From contig CAJNDS010000224.1 of assembly GCA_905221605.1 (NCBI GenBank), positions 1,029,085-1,093,084 of the forward strand: 64,000 nt of DNA, read 5' to 3'. The position numbers and the translations under genes were made by a program. Positions 10,321 through 23,260 of this stretch are shown here, in pieces (within the stretch, counting starts at the first letter, position 1; each line of letters opens with the position of its first letter). A model generated the notes under the pieces. The model was given only the letters and a program-made list of their open reading frames with translations, made no database searches and was not told the origin of the DNA. This stretch comes from Symbiodinium natans (lineage: Eukaryota > Sar > Dinophyceae > Suessiales > Symbiodiniaceae).

Positions 10321-10631
10321 TACGGGGGGCAACCAAAGGGGGAGAGGGATCAACCCCAAAGACCGCCCAGAACTTATATTCCCCAGATCGACCAGCACAA
10401 CAAACACAGAACACGGACCAGGAGAACCAGGGAAGGGAGTAAAGGGGGCCTATGCCTAAGCACCTAGGAACCAACCCCAACCCCAACCACGCGGGCTCTA
10501 CCTTTTTTGAGCTTGTGGCCTTAGTACTTCTGGCCATCCTTGAGCCTTGAGCCAAACAAGATTTCCGGGTTTGTTAACCCTTCCAACTCCCAACACTAAC
10601 TCTTTTCTACAATACCAGCTGCAGCTCCGCA
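10321..10631 (-). repeat. 5' LTR (311 bp)
   Basis: This is the direct repeat of 1832-2115. It contains a 27-bp C-rich insertion at 10476-10502 that the other LTR lacks, and otherwise looks the same. It should carry the element's promoter; no TATA-like box is obvious. Confidence 0.9.
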
Positions 10632-10636
10632 CCCTA
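10632..10636. other. Target-site duplication, right copy
   Basis: 'cccta' matches 1827-1831. It runs directly into degenerate CCCTAAA/CCCAAA repeats. Confidence 0.65.
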
Positions 10637-10784
10637 AACCCAAAACCAAACCTTAAACCCCAAATCCCTAGACCTGGGTGTGCAGCTCGTGGGCTGTTGC
10701 GGTTGTTCGTTCATGGGCATGCAACTCGGGTTTGGTTTAGGCTTCAGGGTTTAGGTGTTGGGGTTTGGGGTGTAGGTGTTGGGG

Positions 10785-11100
10785 TTTAGGGTTTAGGGTT
10801 TAGGGTTTAGGGTTTAGGGTTTAGGGTTTAGGGTTTAGGGTTTAGGGTTTAGGGTTTAGGGTTTAGGGTTTAGGGTTTAGGGTTTAGGGTTTAGGGTTTA
10901 GGGTTTAGGGTTTAGGGTTTAGGGTGTATGGTTTAGGGTTTAGGGTTTAGGGTTTAGGGTTTAGGGTTTAGGGTTTAGGGTTTAGGGTTTAGGGTTTAGG
11001 GTTTAGGGTTTAGGGTTTAGGGTTTAGGGTGCAGGGTTTAGGGTTTAGGGCTTAGGGCTTAGGGCTTAGGGGTTAGGGGTTAGGGGTTGAGGTTAGGGTT
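10785..11100. repeat. TTTAGGG array, ~310 bp
   Basis: About 40 nearly perfect TTTAGGG units, with occasional variants near 10925 and 11030. Degenerate flanks follow. 11100-11280 is unique sequence with no supported gene. Confidence 0.97.
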
Positions 11101-11290
11101 TTGGGTGTTGGAACCCCACGTGGAACCCACGAAAGTTTCCAATGCGGTGGGGAGATGTGGGAGAAGGAATGCGGGTGGGTTTTGGGACGAAACTTGGATC
11201 TCAGCTTGAGCTGGCGCTAAACCCTCAACCCGAAACCCGAAACCCTAAACCCGAAACCCTATGTCCTAAACCCTAAACCCTGCCTTGCAG

Positions 11291-13774
11291 CCCGCAGGTG
11301 GTTCAAGGAGATACAAAATCAAGCACCTCCCCTCTCGTTGCTCGTAGCAGCCATGTGCAGTCAAGGAGTCGAACAGCCGAGGGAGCTTACGGTGACTATA
11401 TACCCCTTGGGAATTTTTGTGTTTTTGTTTATTTAAAACCCAAGAGGATATTAAACATGATATTTTTGTTAAGGTTCTTAAGGGGAGTATAGGTGATGAT
11501 GAAGCGTGGAGGTTTGTTGCCGGCATCTGTGGTGGAGGACACCTAAGGGTTCCGGGTTTGGATGTGTCCCCCTTATACTGACAGTTCCTTAAGAACCCTA
11601 AGCCCTAAACCCTAAACCCTAAACCCTAAACCCTAAACCCTAAACCCTAAACCCTAAACCCTAAACCCTAAACCCTAAACCCTAAACCCTAAACCCCTGT
11701 TAGTATAAGGGGGGAACGTCCCAAGTTCCGGGTGTTAAGTTGTTGCGCAGAAGCAGGGTTTAGGGTTTGGGGTTGCAGGTTTTTTGGACCTGGGCGCTTT
11801 GCCAGGTCTGTCTGCTGAAGCACAAGTCCAAAACCTACTGCCGTCCAACCTAAACCCTAACCCCTGACCCCTAACCCCTAACCCCGAACCCCGAACCCCT
11901 CACCCGTAAACCCTAAACCCTAGACCCTAAACCAACCCTAAACCCTAAACCAAACCCTAAATCCTAAACCACCCTGGACTCAAAACCCAGGGCTAAACCC
12001 CGGAGCCTGAACCCCGGAGCCTGAACCTGAAAATCACCCGGAGACTCCACCAGAGACGTTAAGGGTTTGGGGGTTTTAGGCTTTAGGGGTTTCGGGGTTT
12101 CGGGGTTTAGGGGTTTCGGGGTTTAGGGGTTTAGGGTTTAGGGTCTAGGGATGTAGGGTGGGAGAGAGCGCCGTCCTACAGTCATCTAAGGAACTGAGTA
12201 TGGGCGCCTCTGAACCGAAACCCTAAGCCCCAATTAGCCCTGCACCCCAATCCCCAGATCCTAAACCTAAACCCTAAACCCTAAACGCCAACTAGCCGAG
12301 ACCCGAAAAACCGAAACCCGAAACCCTAAACTCTAAACACGAAGCCAATAATAGTATAACAACAGGGCTTACAAGCATAGAACAAGTTTATACAGGCCCA
12401 ACATGAGTCTTTTTATTGGCCCGTTATGTTATTCTCAAAAGTGTGAAGATTTGAGCAAAGTAAAATTTACAAGGAGTGAGTGTAAGAAAGACGCACGCAA
12501 TTCACGGGCGAGAGAATGAAACCAGCTTAGATTTTGGGCTTTTGCTGTGCGCCCTTGTTACCTTACCTTTGGAGCGCGCAATGACAGCAATGTCCGGGGC
12601 GCAGAATCACTTCGCACGCCAGTATTGTATGGGCGAACTAGCGAGCGAAATAACACAGTAATATGCTCGCGAACTAGCCCGTTGAAAGCCCAACAACATG
12701 AACGGTCAATTCACGCTTCAGGTTGTTCATCGTAATTTCTCTTCGTTTTGGGTGAGTGACCCAAAACCCTAAACCCTAAACCCCAAACCCCAAACCCTAA
12801 ACCCCAAACCCAAACCCCAAACCCTAAACCTTAAACCCTAATCCCTAAACTGGCCCTAAACCCGAAGCCCGAAACCCGAAACCCGAAACCCGAAACCCGA
12901 AACCCGAAACCCGAAACCCTGAACCCTGAACCCTGAACCCTAAACCCTAAACCCTAAACCCTAAACCCTAAACCTAAACCCTAAACCCCAAAGAGCCTTC
13001 GGAGGAGATTTTGAACTCAGCGGCCGCCGCCAGCTTAGAGGTGCCGCCAGGGCCCCCTGAACTCTACATACAACTGGGCTTTTCACGTAGGGTTTAGGGT
13101 TCAGGGTTTAGGGTTTAGGGTTTAGGGATTAGGGTTTAGGGATTAGGGTTTAGGGTTTAGAAAGTTTAGGGTTTAGGGTTTAGAAAGTTTAGGGTTAAGA
13201 GTTTAGGGTTTAGGGCTTTGGGTCTTCTGTGTCTACGTACTTGTTGCTGGTATAACATGTGGGGTGCCTACAGTTCTCAAGCGCTTGGTTTGGTGTTATG
13301 CCTAAGCCCAACACCCTCAGGCGCCAAACCGTGCTCTCAAACGACGCGTGCGCCAGCGCTTGCACAAGAAGCTCGGAGCTATGCCGCACGGCTGCAGGGT
13401 TTAGGGTTTAGGGTTTAGGGTTTAGGGTTTAGGGTTTAGGGTTTAGGGTTTAGGGTCAAAGCGTCGAGTTCGCGGAAGCTGTGCTTTGGGAACAGGGCCT
13501 CCCTAAGACCTTGGCGATTGTCTTTTGCGAAGATGCTCTCCAACGTCCCCCCCCCCCCCGGCCCCAAACCCTAAACCCTAAACCCTAAACCCTGAACCCT
13601 GAACCGTGAACCCTAAACCCTAAACCCTAAACCCAAAATCCTAAACCCCCCCGACCCCCCCTCATCCCACCCAAGCCCCAACTGCCGAGCCCCAGGTTAG
13701 CGGCCGAGGAGTTCGCCAAGGCAATGGACCGTTACAGAGTGATGGAAGAGCTGCTTCGGCTTCACTTGAGCCCA
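11291..13774 (+). CDS. Exon islands of an unidentified gene between telomeric arrays
   Basis: Successive unique islands each follow an AG, stay open in one frame with GC-rich third positions, and end at GT or GC. They are 11291-11391 (RRWFKEIQNQAPPLSLL...), 11484-11557, 11726-~11755, 11779-~11850 (FLDLGALPGLSAEAQVQNLL), 12182-~12203, 12994-13077 (EEILNSAAAASLEVPPG), 13321-~13397 (AKPCSQTTRAPALAQEA), 13462-13544 (VEFAEAVLWEQGLPKTLAIV) and 13696-~13774 (LAAEEFAKAMDRYRVMEELL). The space between them is CCCTAAA/TTTAGGG arrays, one TIR element and, at 12300-12750, unique sequence without a clear exon. I do not recognise the protein. Some islands may be chance open frames and not all phases join cleanly, but the layout matches the channel gene at 44.5-59.3 kb. 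Confidence 0.45.
11558..11725. mobile_element. TIR element, family C, with telomeric array inside
   Basis: The left arm 'ggatgtgtcccccttatact' (from 11560) and the right arm 'ctgttagtataagggggg' are inverted repeats. The centre is about 100 bp of CCCTAAA (11595-11695). The related copy at 47432-47534 has unique sequence in its centre. The 8 bp 'ttccgggt' occurs on both sides (11550-11557 and 11726-11733). Confidence 0.75.
12750..12990. repeat. CCCTAAA array with a homogenised CCCGAAA block
   Basis: Mixed CCCTAAA, CCCCAAA and CCCTGAA units. About 12855-12920 is a run of eight or so identical CCCGAAA variants. Confidence 0.9.
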
Positions 13775-13888
13775 GGGTTTAGGGTTTAGGGTTGTAGGGA
13801 CTACGTTGTATACACATATATATATGAGGCAGGAACCTTTACGTATGATTTGACATAGGTCTTTTGTTTATATACAATGGACTATTTA

Positions 13889-14930
13889 AACCCTAATCTC
13901 TTTGGCCAGACACTTTCTGTTGCTGGCTCCTCCTGCCACAAAAGCAGAAGCATTTAAACCTTTGGAAGCTATTATAACTACTACATATTTAAACTTCAGC
14001 AGTTCAACCCTTGTTTTTTTTGAGAGAAAGGCAGTAACCACAGAATTGACGAGATTTCGGGCTTTGGGTAATGGACGGAAGGTTTCTACAAAGAAAGGGT
14101 CTAACCGAGTCTAACCACAGAACTTGACGAATTTGGTGTGTAGGGTTTAGCCGAAGGCTTTTGAAGAGAAAGGGTCTAACCGACGTGCTTTTCTATACCG
14201 TATTGTTTTTACAAAACCCACAGAAGCTACCTGAAACTAAATTGCACAACGTTCGTTTCGGTTGCTTCTTTATGTTTGCTGTCTTTGTTGAATAAGTTGT
14301 TCTTTCCGTAGACCTTGCGCTATTTCTCTTTTCTCAATGCATTTTGTTTTGTTGTTGCAGAACAACAAACTCTAATCGAAACTAAGTTGCTCAACTTCAA
14401 TTCCTTTTTTTCTCTCTCTGAAAATATGGTGGTTTCCATAGCCTTTTGCTGCTGTTCAATGCATTTTGTTTTGTTATTGTAGTATGAGCCACAGAATTCA
14501 ATCGAAAGTCATGTGTCTAGGTCATCTGAAAGCTCTTTTATCTCTGTGTAGGTAATGAGTGCCCTTGCCTCTTCTGAAAAGGGTCCTCCAAGGGCTCCCC
14601 TCTCTCCTTCTTCTTTTTTGGGGAATGACAGAGCTCCTGATTTACACCTTATGAAAAAGCCTTTCTCCTACTTGAAGAAGTGTTTCCTAGAAAGAGATAG
14701 AGGAGATCTTCCATTTCCTCGAGAGACAGATCTTTCATTGAAAACAAACACAGGAGGACTTTCATGTCCCATTAAGAGAGAGAGGAGCTCTCTCCTGCTG
14801 CATTAAAAGATAGAGGACATCGTTCGTGTCCAGTTTTCATTTCCTATAAAGGAGAGGGGGGAGGGGGAGGGGGGGGGTGGCCGGCTTAAATAGGGTTTAT
14901 TTGGAAGCTGAGGGTCGTGTTGTGGTGTGG
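13889..14930. repeat. ~1-kb repeat, copy 1 (also at 19,020-19,930)
   Basis: The block from 'gcagaagcatttaaacctt' to the G-rich tract 'ggagaggggggagg' recurs at about 19,030-19,905 with small changes and one ~100-bp length difference. No gene is seen; short ORFs are AT-rich and lack any recognisable domain. Confidence 0.85.
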
Positions 14931-14936
14931 TAGATA

Positions 14937-15480
14937 GAAAGGAAAGGGCATGAGAAAGTTGCTAGAGGAGCTCTTCAATTCCCTTCCTTATCTCCTGTGC
15001 TCTTTTCCTTCTTATTGCAACAGGAGAAGACAGGAAAAGGGCTTCCATTCCCATCTTGTTCTTCCTTTCTTGTGTTTTTGTCATTTAGAGAGGAACAGGA
15101 GAAGAGGAGGGAGAGAGAAGGAGAGAGGAGAGATACAGGGAATCCAACTTCAATGGAATAGCAAAGAAAAGAATAGAAGAGAGATGAATAGAGAAGAGGG
15201 AGAGACAAAACAAGGCGCTGAGAAGATGGCGGGATTCTTCTTTATCTTTCCTCCCTCCCTTATCTCTCCCTTCCCTCTTTCTTTTCGAAATAAGAACAAC
15301 TAAACAGGAAGAATTATGCAAAGGAGAACAGCAAGAAAAAAGAGCAGAAGAGATAGGCCGAGAAGAGGGATATGATGAAGTACGGCAAGGTCCACGCGCA
15401 AGGAGTCACCCTCTGCCTTACCTTCCACTGCTTTATCATGCAAGTTCCTTTCTTGTGTTTTATCGGTTAAAAGAAACTAG
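14937..15480. repeat. GA/CT-rich repeat block, copy 1
   Basis: 15,100-15,480 reappears at about 17,043-17,420 almost unchanged ('ccaacttcaatggaatagca', 'ggtccacgcgcaaggagtca'). The strand asymmetry (GGAGA-rich) creates spurious Arg/Glu- or Ser/Leu-rich ORFs. No gene. Confidence 0.85.
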
Positions 15481-15924
15481 AAGGACAGAAGGGAAAGGGA
15501 CGTGAGAGGGGAGAGAGATAGCAAGGAGGCCACTGATTTTTCTGGAAGGGTACTGAACAGAAGAGAGGAGACAAGAAACAAGGAGACGGAGGAACGCAGC
15601 AAGGCACAAAGGAGATGGCACTCTTCTTTATCTGTAATCTCTCCCTTCTTTGTCTCTCCCTTTTCCCTCTATAATTAAACAAGACAAGACTATTCTTGCT
15701 CTTCGCAGATAGGTGCCCCCTCTCCTCTTCAGGAAGCCCCCTTGCCCTCATTTTGCTTGCTTTCTGAAACGACAAGGAAGCAACACATAGAACGAGAGGA
15801 AAGGTGGAGCTCTTCAATTTGTTTCCCTATCTCTTTTTTCTTTTCTTTTTTCATTCAAAAAGGCAAAGAAGCTTCCTTTTGTGTGTTTTTGAGATTTAAA
15901 GGAGAACAAGAGAAGAGAAGGGAG

Positions 15925-15926
15925 AG

Positions 15927-15987
<61 letters not shown>

Positions 15988-16010
15988 GAGAGAAAGGAGA
16001 GAGAAAGGAG
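15925..16010. repeat. (GA)n microsatellite
   Basis: A near-perfect GA dinucleotide run followed by 'gaaaggaga' units. Confidence 0.95.
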
Positions 16011-16207
16011 AGAGGAGAGATCAAAAGTAATGCAACTCTAATGGGAAGAGCAATGACAAGAATGGAAGAGAAATGAAGGCAGGCGAGGGAGGCGCAAAAA
16101 TCAGGCAAAGAGAAGACGGTGCTCGTTTTCATCTTTCCTCTGTTTCTTATGTTTCTCTTCTCTTGTTCATGTCCGTTAGAAAGAAAAGACAAAAGGAAGA
16201 ACAATTA

Positions 16208-16850
<643 letters not shown>

Positions 16851-16999
16851 AGAATAGTAACATCAGATGTAGGGAGGGAAGTTGAAGGGCTCCTCTCTTT
16901 ACTTAGTCATTCCCTTTCCTCTCTTCTTATCTGTTGTTTTCTTCGCTTAAAAAAGCAAAGTAAGGGAAAGGATATTTCCTGAAGAGGAGGGAGGGCACC

Positions 17000-17465
17000 T
17001 ATCTGTAAGGAGCAACCGTTTAGAGGGGAGCAGGAGAAGAGGAGGAAGGGAGAAGGAGAGAGGAGAGATCCAGGGAACCCAACTTCAATGGAATAGCAAA
17101 GAAAAGAATAGAAGAGAGATGAATAGAGAAGAGGGAGAGACAAAACAAGGCGCTGAGAAGATGGCGGGATTCTTCTTTATCTTTCCTCCCTCCCTTATCT
17201 CTCCCTTCCCTCTTTCTTTTCGAAATAAGAACAACTAAACAGGAAGAATTATGAACAGGAGAACAGTAAGAAAAAAGAGCAGAAGAGATAGGCCGAGAAG
17301 AGGGATATGATGAAGTACGGCAAGGTCCACGCGCAAGGAGTCACCCTCGGTTTACCTTCCACTGCTTTATCACGCAAGTTCCTTTCTTGTGTTTTATCGG
17401 TTAAAAGAAACTAGAAGGAGAGAAGGGAAAGGGAAGTGAGAGAGGAGAGAGATAGCAAGGAGGCC
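17000..17465. repeat. GA/CT-rich repeat block, copy 2
   Basis: Second copy of the block at 14,937-15,480; see that entry. Confidence 0.85.
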
Positions 17466-17510
17466 ATTTTTCTGGAGGCGTGCTGCCGTGTTTGAAGAAA
17501 GCAGGGCGGT

Positions 17511-17563
17511 TCAACAGTACCAAATTTTCAAGACAACCTCTAAGAAAATTTGGTACTGTTGAA
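17511..17563. repeat. 21-bp perfect inverted repeat
   Basis: 'gttcaacagtaccaaatttt' (plus a final c) and its exact complement flank a 14-base loop. Confidence 0.85.
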
Positions 17564-17629
17564 CGCCTTGTTTTAAAGGAAACAGGGCGGCTCCGTTGCC
17601 TCTTAAAGGAATGAGATACTTTTTTCGAG

Positions 17630-18830
17630 AATGAGAAAGTGCCGTTTCCACTTTCATAGGAAAGGAAAGAGAAGCGATATGAAGCAAGCTTCTCCGCCTC
17701 TTAAAGGAATGAGGTACTATTTATCTGAATAGGAAATGAGAAAGTTCCTTTTCCACTTTCAATTGGAAAAGAAAGAGAAGCGATTCTGCGGCTCGGAATT
17801 CCTCTACCTGGTCCCTACCTTGTAGCTCCTCTACTTACGACATCTTGGCATTAGCTGGCAAAAAAGGCAACCGGACTGAGATGAATAGAGCATGAGAAAG
17901 TTCGTTTCCACTTTCAATCGGAAAGGAAAGGGAAACGATTCTGGAACTCGGAATTCCTCTACCTGGTCTGTACCTTGTAGCTACTCTGCTTCTTGGTATT
18001 AAATGAAGAGCGCCATCGCTGTTTAGCAAGACATGAAGAGTCCCTCAAAGCATGACAAACCCCCTCCAGTCCTCAGGAAGAAAAAAGACAGCTCCTTTAT
18101 CGCTTCATGCCCTGTAAGTCCTAATCGGATAGGGATCCATGAAGAGTTCGTCTAGCTGTTAACAGAGGCACCAATCTATTTCCCAATAGGAAAGGAGCAT
18201 GACAAAGCGAACGAAGACATAAAGCCAAAAGCCCCTGTACTTCGTAATCGGAGAGGGGAACGGGAGAGCGTGACAGAGCTTTTGCCTCTTTAAACAGCAA
18301 TGAAGAGAGCTCCTCCACCTCTTATAAAGGAATGCGACACGAGAAAGTTCCCTTTCCACTTATATTAATGGGAAAGGAATGAGAAACGATTCTGGAACTC
18401 GGAATTCCTCTACATGGTCTCTGCTTTGTAGCTCCTCTACTTCCTAGTAGTTACTAAATGAAAAAGCTCCTTCTCCGTCTAACTTAAAACATTAAGATTT
18501 CCTCCAGCTGTTAACATGTTAACATAGGCAATGTATTTCCCACTGAAAGAAGCATGACAAACCCCTCCCTTACCCAGTAAGAATGAAGACATAAAGCCAA
18601 ACGCCCCTTTACCTTGTAACCGGCTAAGGAATGGGAGAGCGTGACAGAGCTTTTGCCTCCTTAAACGGGAACGAAGAGAACGCCTCTACCTCAAAGGAAT
18701 GAGATACTCTTCTCTGATTATGCCATGAGAAAGTTCCTTTTCTTTTAATGGGAAAGGACAGAGAAGTGACTCTAGAAACTCGGAATTCCCCTACCTTGTA
18801 TATAGCTCCTCCACTTCTTGGTATTCAACG
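17630..18830. repeat. Degenerate ~150-350-bp repeats, no gene
   Basis: The motif 'gagaaagttcctttccact...gaaaggaaagagaagcgattctggaactcggaattcctctac' recurs near 17,635, 17,740, 17,890, 18,340 and 18,730. No coding signal is seen. 18,830-19,020 is unique and unassigned. Confidence 0.6.
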
Positions 18831-19025
18831 GAAGTTTAACTAGATTTTGTCCGTCTTCTATTCGGAGAAATCACGAGAAAACACAATGGCCACACTCTGG
18901 TGTGATCTACTCGCTGCCTTTTTACAAAAGGAGGCACGTAGATCGCACCAGACGTCCGTCCTCTGTTTGGAGAAATCACGAGAAAACGCGACTGCAAAAA
19001 TCTCGCGCGACCGACTCACTGCCTT

Positions 19026-19930
19026 TTCTACAAAAGCAGAAGCATTTAAACCTTTGCAAGCTATTATAACTATTACATATGTAAACTTCAACAGTTCAAC
19101 CCGTGTTTTTTTTGAGAGAAAGGCAGTAACCACAGAATTGACGAGATTTCGGGCCTAGGGTAATGGACGGAAGGTTTCTACAAAGAAAGGGTCTAACCGA
19201 GTCTAACCACAGAACTTGACGAATTTGGTGTGTAGGGTTTAGCCGAAGGCTTTTGAAGAGAAAGGGTCTAACCGACGTGCTTTTCTATACCGTATTGTTT
19301 TTACAAAACCCACAGAAGCTACCTGAAACTAAATTGCACAACGTTCGTTTCGGTTGCTTCTTTATGTTTGCTGTCTTTGTTGAATAAGTTGTTCTTTCCG
19401 TAGACCTTGCGCTATTTCTCTTTTCTCAATGCATTTTGTTTTGTTGTTGCAGAACCACAAACTCTAATCGAAACTAAGTTGATCAACTTCAATTCCTTTT
19501 TCTCTGAAAAAATGGTGTTTTCAATAGCCTTGTGCTGCTGTTCAATGCGTTTTGTTTTGTTATTGTAGTATGAGCCACAGAATTCAATCAAAAGTCATGT
19601 GTCTAGGTCATGTGAAAGCTCTTTTATCTCTGTGTAGGTAATGAATGCCCTTGCCTCTTCTGAAAAGGGGTCCTCCAAGGGAATGACAGAGCTCCTTATT
19701 TACACCTTATGAAAAAGCCTTTCTCCTACTTGAAGAAGTGTTTACTAGAAAGAGATAGAGGAGATCTTCCATTTCCTCGAGAGACAGATCTTTCATTGAA
19801 AACGAATACAGGAGGACTTTCATGTCCCAGTAGGAGAGAGAGGACATCGTTCATGTCCAGTTTTCATTTCCTATAAAGGAGAGGGGGGAGGGCCGGGGGG
19901 GGGGGGGTGGGTGGCTCAAATAGGGTTTAT
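19026..19930. repeat. ~1-kb repeat, copy 2
   Basis: Second copy of 13,933-14,900. Confidence 0.85.
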
Positions 19931-19956
19931 TTGGAAGCTAAGGCTCGGGTTTTGCC

Positions 19957-22467
19957 CATGGCAAAGAGAAGATGGTATTCGTCTTCATCTTTCCTATCCT
20001 TCTTGTCTTTCTTCTCTCTTGTTCGTTTCCCTTTGAAACAAAAACCCAAAGGAAGAACAATGAAAATGAAAGGAACTCGCTTTCTTTTTCCGTTTGGGAA
20101 CAATGAAAAGAACCGAGGAGATAAGGCGAGAGGAGGCATATGCTGAAGCATGGAGAGGGGCCACGGGCAAGCAGCTAACCCCGCTCACGTTCCCAACCAT
20201 TGAAAAAGGATAAGAAAGGACAAGGGCCTCCGTTCCCCTCTTATGTTTTCCTTGTGCTTTTGTCGTTGAATAGGACGGAGAGAGAAGGAGGAGGAGAAAT
20301 AGACAGGATCGCATTTTTAATGGGAAGAGCAAAGACAACAATGGAGGAGAGATGAATAAAGGATAAGGAAAGACAAAACAAGGCACAGAGAAGATGGGAC
20401 TCTTCTTTATCGATCCTCTCTCCCTTATCTCTCCCTTCCCTTTTTCTTCTTGAAATAAGGAAAACAAAAAGGAAGAATTAAGAGAACAACAAAGGAGAAG
20501 GGTAAGGAAAGGAAGCCGAGAAAAGGGATATGATGAAGTACGGCAAGGTCCACGCGCAAGAAGTCACCCTCTGCTTACCTTTCCCCTGCTTTATCATACA
20601 AGTTCCTTTCTTGTTTTTTAATCAGTTAAAAGGTAATAGATGGAGAGAGGGGAAAGGGAAGTGAGAGAGTAGAGATCACAAGGATGCCTTTGTTCTGGAA
20701 GCGTACTGCAAGGAATAGAAGAGACAAGAGGCAAGGGGAGGGACGGACAAAACAAGGCGCAAGAAGATGGCATTCCTCTATATCTATCATCTCTCCCCTG
20801 TCCCTTTTGAATGAGAAAAAAACCTTTCTTGCTCTTCACAGATAGGTGTCATCCCTCCTCTTCAGGAAATCCCCTTTCCCTTATTTTGCTTTTTGAAGCG
20901 AATAAGAACAAGAACAGGTAGGAAGAGAGGAAAGGGAAATAATAAGTAAAGAGAGGAGCCCTTCAATCCCCCTCCCTGTCTCTTATGTTCTTTTCCTTCT
21001 TGGGGGGTATCGTTCTTTCTCCTTTGAAGATGCAGAAGACGATTGAAAAGGACACCCGTTCCATCGCCCCTATATATAGAGAGAGACATCATGAGCATCA
21101 GCTGGGTTTGCTGCCAATCCAAAACGGTGTCCCTTTAATCGCTTTCTGTGTGTCAAACGAGCAAAAGGGACACCCCTAAGTGCTTTCTTTTGGGATGTCT
21201 TTCTTTTTGCCTTGAAGACACAGCAAACGTAAAAAAGGACGCCTGCTTCCGTCGCGCATAGAGAGAGAGAGATAGAGAGAGACTGAGAATGAATGAGTGA
21301 GAGATAGAGATAGGGACAGGGAAAGAGAGCAAGATAAAGAAAGAACGAAAGAAAGAAAGATAGCGACAGGGATACAGACAGAGAGAGAGAGAGTTTTCTG
21401 TTCGGGGGCATCCTTTTTTCTCGCTTGAAGATGCAGACAACGATCCAAAGGGACAGCCGTTCCATCGCCCATGGCAAAGAGAAGATGAACTCGTCTTCAT
21501 CTTTATCTTTCCTATCCTTCTCCTCTTTCTTCTCTCTTGTTCGTTTCCCTTTGAAACAAAAACCCAAAGGAAGAACAATGAAAATGAAAGGAACTCGCTT
21601 TCTTTTTCCGTTTGGGAACAATCAAAAGAACCGAGGAGATAAGACGAGAGGAGGCATATGCTGAAGCATGGAGAGGGGCCACGGGCAAGCAGCCAACCCC
21701 CAACCATTGAAAAAGGATAAGAAAGGCCAGGGGCCTCCATTCCCTTTGTTTTTTTCCTTTTCTTGTGTTTTTTGTCTTTGAAGAGGGAGAGAGAAGGAGG
21801 AGGAGACATAGACAGGGTTGCATTTTTAACAGGAAGAGCAAAGACAAGAATAGAGAGATGAATAAAGGAGTAGGAAAGACAAAACAAGGCACAGAGAAGA
21901 TGGGGGACTCTTCTTTATCGATCCTCTCTCCCTTATCTCTCCCTTCCCTTGTTCTTTTCGAAATAAGGAAAACAAAAAGGAATTATGAAAACAGGAGAAG
22001 GGTAAGGAGAGGAACAGAAGAGATAGGCCGAGAAGAGGGATATGATGAGGTACGGCAAGGTCCACGCGCAAGGAGTCACCCTCTGCTTACCCTTCCCCTG
22101 CTTTATCATACAAGTTCCTTTCTTGTTTTTTAATCAGTTAAAAGGTAATAGATGGAGAGAGGGGAAAGGGAAGTGAGAGAGTAGAGATCACAAGGATGCC
22201 TTTGTTCTGGAAGCGTACTGCAAGGAATAGAAACAGGAAGCACAGAAGACGCATGAAAAGGACACCCGTTCCATCGCCCCTATATATAGAGTGATATATC
22301 ATGAGCATCAGCTGGGTTTGCTGCCAATCCAAAATGGTGTGCCTTTAATCGCTTTCTGTGTCTTCAAACGAGCAAAAGGGACACCCCTAAGTGTTATCTT
22401 TTGGGATGTCTTTCTTTTTGGCTTGAAGACACAGAAAACGTAAAAAGGACGCCTGCTTCCATCGCAC

Positions 22468-22508
<41 letters not shown>

Positions 22509-23260
22509 GACTGGGAATGAATGAGTGAGAGATAGAGATAGGGACAGGGAAAGAGAGCAAGATAAAGAAAGAACGAAAGAAAGAAAGATAGCGACAGGGA
22601 TACAGACAGAGAGAGAGTGCTTTTGTTCGGGGGCGTCCTTTTTCTCGCTTGAAGATGCAGAAAACGATCCACAGGCACAATCGTTCCATCGCCCATGGCA
22701 AAGAGAAGATGGTACTCGTCTTCATCTTTCCTCTCTTTCTCCTCTTTCTTCTCTCTTGTTCGTTTCCCTTTGAAACAAAAACCCAAAGGAAGAACAATGA
22801 AAATGAAAGGAACTCGCTTTCTTTTTCCGTTTGGGAACAATGAAAAGAACCGAGGAGATAAGGCGAGAGGAGGCATATGCTGAAGCATGGAGAGGGGCCA
22901 CGGGCAAGCAGCCAACCCCCAACCATTGAAAAAGGATAAGAAAGGCCAAGGGCCTCCATTCCCTTTGCTTTTTTCCTTTTCTTGTGTTTTTTGTCTTTGA
23001 AGAGGAGGGAGAGAGAAGGAGGAGGAGACATAGACAGGGTTGCATTTTTAACAGGAAGAGCAAAGGCAAGAATAGAGAGATGAATAAAGGAGCAGGAAAG
23101 ACAAAACAAGGCACAGAGAAGATGGGACTCTTCTTTAGCGATCCTCTCTCCCATATCTCTCCCTTCCCTTTTTCTTTTCGAAATAAGGACAACAAAAATG
23201 ACAAAAAGGATGAACCATGAAAAAAGGAGAAGGGTAAGGAAAGGAACAGAAGAGATAGGC
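19957..23260. repeat. GA/CT-rich ~1.2-kb unit, three diverged copies
   Basis: Copies start at the motif 'atggcaaagagaagatg' (about 19,957, 21,472 and 22,695). Each runs through 'gaaccgaggagataaggcg' and 'gccacgggcaagcagc' to 'aaggcacagagaagatggg'. Intervening parts contain inverted ~180-bp units and (GA)n. Further copies lie at 27,057 and 28,269. Long low-complexity ORFs on either strand come from base composition. No gene. Confidence 0.85.

Larger units (their letters stand above)
1832..10631 (-). mobile_element. LTR retroelement, gag-only (probably non-autonomous)
   Basis: An 8.8-kb element lies on the - strand. It has direct terminal repeats at 1832-2115 and 10321-10631, a 5-bp target duplication, a purine tract abutting the 3' LTR, and one giant coding region. 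The LTRs look identical apart from a 27-bp indel, which indicates recent insertion. I looked for reverse transcriptase (YxDD), RNase H, integrase (HHCC/DDE) and protease motifs in the encoded protein and saw none; the protein is instead rich in CCCH zinc fingers. A gag-only element mobilised by enzymes from a relative is the simplest reading. No clear tRNA primer site (TGG directly after the 5' LTR) is visible. Confidence 0.85.
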
